A DNA stretch of 9,972 nucleotides from CALCCV01 sp964388665 (GTDB lineage Bacteria > Bdellovibrionota > Bdellovibrionia > Bdellovibrionales > Bdellovibrionaceae). Numbering within the stretch: position 1 is the first letter of the stretch; each line of letters starts with the position of its first letter. The stretch lies in assembly GCA_964388665.1 (NCBI GenBank), contig CAYMBJ010000109.1, positions 1-9,972 of the forward strand, in the 5' to 3' direction. The notes below the pieces were generated by a model. It worked only from the letters and a program-made list of their open reading frames with translations. It did no database searches and was not told the DNA's origin. The position numbers and the translations under genes were made by a program. Shown piece after piece: positions 6,041-9,972 of this stretch.

Positions 6041-9000
6041 ATGTCTATCTTAAAAAACTTTCAGAAGAGTATGAAAATCGCCGGACAAGTTACAGTGGTT
6101 TCGATTTTCTCGTTTCAAACTATAGCTCTAGATTTTACACTGTCGCCGCAAGAAAATTTAGCCCTAAGCAGAGTCACTCGTGGCATTGCTCAAGTGACAG
6201 AAGAAGCGGCCTTTCCTAGAATTGCTGGCCAGGAAATCACAATTGAGGTGGTCGAAGCGCAACGCCAAGCCATCTACAGTCAAATTTCTGCAGGTGCAAT
6301 CACCCCTTCAAGCGGATACTTTGCGCCCCAAAGCCAAATTTTAAGAGAAGTGATCGACGCCCTATTTGGCGACCTCAAGGCGGCAGATAGTGAATTTGTT
6401 CGCGAAGTTCAATCAAGTGATGAACTTTTGCGCACGATCTCGAAAATGGATGCTGGTCGCCAAGATCTTCTCAAAAATGCGATTGTCGAAAAATTTAGTG
6501 AAGTCGTCGATGTTTCCTCAAATCTTCTAATCCAGAGCTTTGAATCTTTGTCTGCGAGAGGTAGCCAGCCATCCGCTGAGACGGCTCAGAAGGCATTGAA
6601 CACTCTACTTCTGACACTCTACATTCAACCGGTTGTCGCAGGTTTGTTTACCGCACCAACGAATGCCACTCCATCAACAGACAGAAAAGCCAATGAAGTC
6701 ATTCAATCACTTGTCCAACTTCGGGAGCGAGTTGGCGTGCAACGAATTCTGGATAGAATTCCGAACTTCACAGAAGCGCTCTCTGTGTCGGCCTCGCTTC
6801 TCAACTACCAAGGCCCAATAACGCGGTCAGCACCAATCAATACTCTGCTCAAAGAAGCCTTCAATACATTCCAAACAACCGGAGACGAATTCGAACGGCG
6901 CGATCCACGGAAGTTTGAAAAGTTGCGAGTGAGCAATAATGAATTTGTCGCTCTTTTAGCAGTAACCTTTGGATTGAGCTCCAATCTCTTGGCCGAAGGC
7001 TATGGTCTTCAAATCCTATCGAAGGTGCGCCTGACTCGAACCCAGCATCAAATGGTTACAAAAATGTTGAATTTAGAAAAGGGACCATCTGATGCATTCC
7101 TTCGAGCGCTGGCAGAAGTTGGCAGCCGCGGTGCCGCTGAACAAAGTCGCTTGATCCAAGACCTCGTTGCGCTCTTGCGCAATGGGAATATGGGAAGAAT
7201 GCAGTCCTTCCGATCAGATATGTTCCGTAAAGGAACCATTATCGGTGATCTGATCAATCTTATAATGACCCAAAATCCTGAAGTTGCAAATCGCATCACA
7301 GATCCAGATTTAAAAGCTGCCATTGAAAGAAATCTGGCCGATCCAAATGACCCTAGCCAGGCGACACGCCAAACTCTTGTCGGCCTTACCATCGACGAAA
7401 ATGTCCGCGAAATCCTTGTTCGCGGAATCAATGATCAAATCCTGGCAAACAGTGAAGAACTGGCTCGCCAAATTGTTGAAACCAATAAGCCTGGTTCTTT
7501 TTCGTCAGCTGCTGTATATGACACGCTTGTTTTGGGAGGTGGAGTCCACGGTGTTTCGGCGGCCAACGGGCTTCGTAACGCTGCCCCTGATATGAAAATT
7601 CTCCTTATTGATCGTGCGGACAGACCGGCCGCGACCTTCACTCCTGGATTCTATTTGAACTCAAGAAACGACGGAGCAATTGTGGGTACACCGCTCGCTC
7701 CGCGAGCTGCTGGAGACAAGAATCAAATTGCCGGCTCACCCATTGGTGTACCTGACTTTGATGCCGGCTATTTTCCTGAGGCAAAATCTTTGGCGGAGGC
7801 CACTTCCCTTAGCCTCGCGAGTGCCAATGTCAATACACTCTTCAGAACTGAAATTGTCAATGTTGTGGAGACCCGTCCCACTGAACCTGCACTTTTTCGA
7901 GTAACCTTAAAAAGAACCAATCTGGTCACTGGCGTCCCGCAGATTTTTGATGTCTACGCGAACCAGATATTTGGCTTGCAAGGCATTGGGGAAACCGTCG
8001 TGCCGTTTGGAGATCCAAAAAGTCGTGAGATTTTTGGTCGGTACAATAGATCGGAAAACATCGAAGATTTGGCCAAGGTGTCTTTTGCGGAGCAGTACTT
8101 TCGCTTTGTTGAAGAAAATGTGGAAGGCCGCCCACGCAATCCATTTGTTGACAAGACACTCGTAGTCGTAGGCGATGGTGACTCAGGAAAAACTGTGATT
8201 GAACACCTTTTTGCTCTGGCCTATAAAAATGGCGATGGCTTGAGTCGTGCAGCTGGAGGCCTTCCAAAGCAGGTGATCTGGTATGGAGCACCCGAAACAT
8301 GCAAAGCCTATCTGGACACGGTTCGCACTCGTTATTCTGACGTAGCCAACGTGCTCAATCGATTCATTGTTTTACCGATCGACCGCCGAGTCGAAACTCT
8401 GCGCGAAACTCGAGAAGGTTCAGGTCAGTTCATTCTTGAACCTGCACGCGCAGAGCAAGGCAAGAACCCTCTTGCCGAGCAAGCGATCAAAGCCACGCAA
8501 GCACCTGCCGATTATGTGATTTTTGCCACTGGCAAGACTCAAGACTTCTCTTGGCTTTCCGGCATCATTGGCGAGAATCGTGCTCGAGACACTCGAACCG
8601 CAAAAAGTTCTTTTACAACTGAAACAGGTATGATTGCCGGCAATGAAGTCCCTGTTGGCCGGTCAACTCGAGACGGATTGATTCGCCTCTCTGGACCGAC
8701 AAATTCAGATCTCATAAACTCCCAAGATCCTCTCTTGGGCGGAGTAACAGCTAATTCTGTTTCGATCTTTGTTTGGTCTGCACGGGTCGCCGAGATGGCT
8801 TCTAAAGTCGTGGCCAATTTCCTCAATATTCGTGATAGCAAAAATCTAAAAGGAAAATTGGCCGAGGCTCAGAAGCGACTCTTAGTGAAACCTACCCAAG
8901 TGCCCCTAGAGTCAAATCCTCTTGTTAAAGGCAAATCGTCAGCGCAGACGATCGTTACCATTCCAAACACAGACCGCCCCGCCGAGGCGCGAAATGGGTC

Positions 9001-9523
9001 AAATGCTAAGTTGCAGATTGCAGCAACAATCAAGGCCATCATGAGCCAATCAGGAATTCCCACCGCGCGAGATTCAATTTCAGTACTGATTCGTCGCTCT
9101 GATGATAAAAAGAATCTGACGATTGAGTTTTCTGAGGGTCTCACATTTAAAGATTCTGCAAGAGTTGCTCAGACCCTCGCGGCCACATCAAACTTCTCAT
9201 GGTCGATCGCAAAATTTTTAGGCAATTCTCGCAAGGCAGTTCCCGGCGAAACTGCATTGGTCATTGATTTTGCATTGACTGGACCAACTGGCCAAAAATC
9301 CATTGTTGTTGGCAAAATTGGAACCAGTGCACAACCTAACATTGTACCCGTTTCAATGTCGCGAATGAATAGTGAGTTTTTCGCTAGTCGAGGATTGACC
9401 AGTAGCCAAACTGCAATTTCAACCGAGCCGGTTCGAACCGAAGCTATACCTCGCCGCCCACGTGCTTCTAGACCTTCAACTTCCGCAGCCCCAGTCATCC
9501 TGAGCTGCCCCAATCTCCTATAA
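6041..9523 (+). CDS. Exported flavoprotein with two dinucleotide-binding domains
   Basis: ATG 6041 is chosen because GAGGA lies seven bases upstream; a TTG at 6035 is too close to it. The product is 1160 residues. Residues 1-30 look like a Sec signal peptide: K/M-rich start, then IAGQVTVVSIFSFQTIA. Residues 30-485 are helical with no family I recognise. Residues about 490-900 form an FAD/NAD(P)-dependent oxidoreductase core: a first Rossmann motif GGGVHG (499-504) ending with an acidic residue in LIDR, a second motif GDGDSGK (711-717), and an ATG-type motif VIFATGK near 829-832. This resembles flavin monooxygenases and pyridine-nucleotide oxidoreductases. The usual late Gly-Asp flavin motif is not evident; GGVTANSVSIFVWSARVAEMA occupies that part. 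Residues about 985-1120 form a separate alpha/beta-looking domain, followed by a Ser/Thr/Pro/Arg-rich tail. Only two cysteines exist, C754 and C1156, the latter five residues from the end. No twin-arginine motif is present. Substrate unknown. Confidence 0.85.
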   Translation: MSILKNFQKSMKIAGQVTVVSIFSFQTIALDFTLSPQENLALSRVTRGIAQVTEEAAFPRIAGQEITIEVVEAQRQAIYSQISAGAITPSSGYFAPQSQILREVIDALFGDLKAADSEFVREVQSSDELLRTISKMDAGRQDLLKNAIVEKFSEVVDVSSNLLIQSFESLSARGSQPSAETAQKALNTLLLTLYIQPVVAGLFTAPTNATPSTDRKANEVIQSLVQLRERVGVQRILDRIPNFTEALSVSASLLNYQGPITRSAPINTLLKEAFNTFQTTGDEFERRDPRKFEKLRVSNNEFVALLAVTFGLSSNLLAEGYGLQILSKVRLTRTQHQMVTKMLNLEKGPSDAFLRALAEVGSRGAAEQSRLIQDLVALLRNGNMGRMQSFRSDMFRKGTIIGDLINLIMTQNPEVANRITDPDLKAAIERNLADPNDPSQATRQTLVGLTIDENVREILVRGINDQILANSEELARQIVETNKPGSFSSAAVYDTLVLGGGVHGVSAANGLRNAAPDMKILLIDRADRPAATFTPGFYLNSRNDGAIVGTPLAPRAAGDKNQIAGSPIGVPDFDAGYFPEAKSLAEATSLSLASANVNTLFRTEIVNVVETRPTEPALFRVTLKRTNLVTGVPQIFDVYANQIFGLQGIGETVVPFGDPKSREIFGRYNRSENIEDLAKVSFAEQYFRFVEENVEGRPRNPFVDKTLVVVGDGDSGKTVIEHLFALAYKNGDGLSRAAGGLPKQVIWYGAPETCKAYLDTVRTRYSDVANVLNRFIVLPIDRRVETLRETREGSGQFILEPARAEQGKNPLAEQAIKATQAPADYVIFATGKTQDFSWLSGIIGENRARDTRTAKSSFTTETGMIAGNEVPVGRSTRDGLIRLSGPTNSDLINSQDPLLGGVTANSVSIFVWSARVAEMASKVVANFLNIRDSKNLKGKLAEAQKRLLVKPTQVPLESNPLVKGKSSAQTIVTIPNTDRPAEARNGSNAKLQIAATIKAIMSQSGIPTARDSISVLIRRSDDKKNLTIEFSEGLTFKDSARVAQTLAATSNFSWSIAKFLGNSRKAVPGETALVIDFALTGPTGQKSIVVGKIGTSAQPNIVPVSMSRMNSEFFASRGLTSSQTAISTEPVRTEAIPRRPRASRPSTSAAPVILSCPNLL

Positions 9524-9557
9524 CACCTGAATTTCAGTTTCGATTTTTAAAATCTCA

Positions 9558-9589
9558 AAAAGAGGTCCTTACAACGGGCCTCTTTTATT
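9558..9589 (+). terminator. Rho-independent terminator of the exported-protein gene cluster
   Basis: AAAAGAGGTCC (9558-9568) pairs with GGGCCTCTTTT (9576-9586) over a 7-base loop TTACAAC, with one G-U wobble; the descending arm runs into TTTTATT. It lies 34 bp after the stop of the flavoprotein gene, and no comparable terminator was seen between the three preceding genes. The A-tract on the ascending arm could let it work in both directions. Confidence 0.9.
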
Positions 9590-9972
9590 AGAGCATAGGA
9601 TTTTTAGTTGATTACCTGTGCAAATGAACGATCACGGCCCATGGGCTCCTAGGACATCACATTCGTAGACGCTGGAACGAAAGATGGGATATATTATCCA
9701 AATCCTAATTCCGTTTCGAAAACAAATGGAGTTCCGTCGCAAGTTAAAACAGCTCACACGCTGAGACCGAACAAATTGGTCGTTATAACGAATGTTGCGT
9801 GAGTTGAATCAAATCCAGTATCCCTCTGTCACGGCCGAGGCAACCAAAGAAGCCGACAAGGGTTACAGTTGACCAACATTTACAGCAGGAAAAGGCAGGC
9901 AGATAACACTTCATTGATGGCCGGAGTTCGAACTCAATCGCAGTGACTTTGCGACTGAAGATCCGGCTCGAT
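9590..9972. other. Gene-free region with possible decayed coding sequence
   Basis: No intact gene is visible. On the plus strand, 9653-9802 reads 49 codons with protein-like composition (DITFVDAGTKDGIYYPNP near its start) and ends in TGA. From 9792 a second frame continues (ELNQIQYPSVTAEATKEADKG) to TGA at 9870-9872, and stays readable after it (PTFTAGKGRQITLH, then WPEFELNRSDFATEDPA after another stop) to the window end. A frame switch plus two internal stops would fit a pseudogene of an unknown exported or structural protein, but no family is recognised. Two short perfect palindromes occur: GCCCATGGGC (9637-9646) and CGTTATAACG (9781-9790). No promoter, tRNA or repeat array was seen. Confidence 0.3.

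Noticed and set aside
9542..9554. GATTTT-T-AAAATC palindrome after the flavoprotein gene
   Set aside because: An A/T-rich 13-bp symmetry without loop; the strong terminator immediately downstream explains this region.
1..9972. CRISPR array, tRNA or rRNA genes, insertion sequence
   Set aside because: No regularly spaced repeats, no cloverleaf or rRNA-like segments, and no transposase or terminal inverted repeats were seen.

Overview
The window (about 45-50% GC by eye) looks like a chromosomal stretch of a Gram-negative bacterium. Several long proteins have Sec-type signal peptides and no family I recognise. That style, with long helical exported proteins and moderate GC, would fit a Bdellovibrionota-like lineage, but this is inference; no marker gene here fixes the taxonomy.

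Left part (1-1150): two divergent genes share a 58-bp intergenic region. The minus-strand gene is the N-terminal part of a queuosine-salvage (DUF2419/Qng1-type) nucleoside glycosylase, broken by two in-frame stops near the window edge. The plus-strand gene encodes a Nudix-domain transcription factor of the NrtR type, with an intact Nudix box and a C-terminal winged helix. A perfect 17+7+17-bp inverted repeat lies between them and is almost certainly an operator. Together they suggest a Nudix-type regulator that controls queuosine/queuine salvage rather than the usual NAD genes.

Spacer (1151-1521): no gene can be called with confidence. It holds a weak basic 76-residue reading frame, possibly a recombinase N-terminal remnant, and a 10-bp hairpin.

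Main block (1522-9523): three co-directional genes encode a 1219-aa exported protein with ten cysteines in five local pairs, a 219-aa small exported protein, and a 1160-aa exported protein with a two-Rossmann-fold flavoprotein core. The last two are 49 bp apart and are probably co-transcribed. A strong rho-independent terminator follows the third gene. No complete pathway can be named. The simplest reading is an envelope or secreted redox-linked protein set of unknown function.

Right part (9590-9972): no intact gene; there are short open stretches in different + frames that may be a decayed coding sequence, plus two short perfect palindromes.
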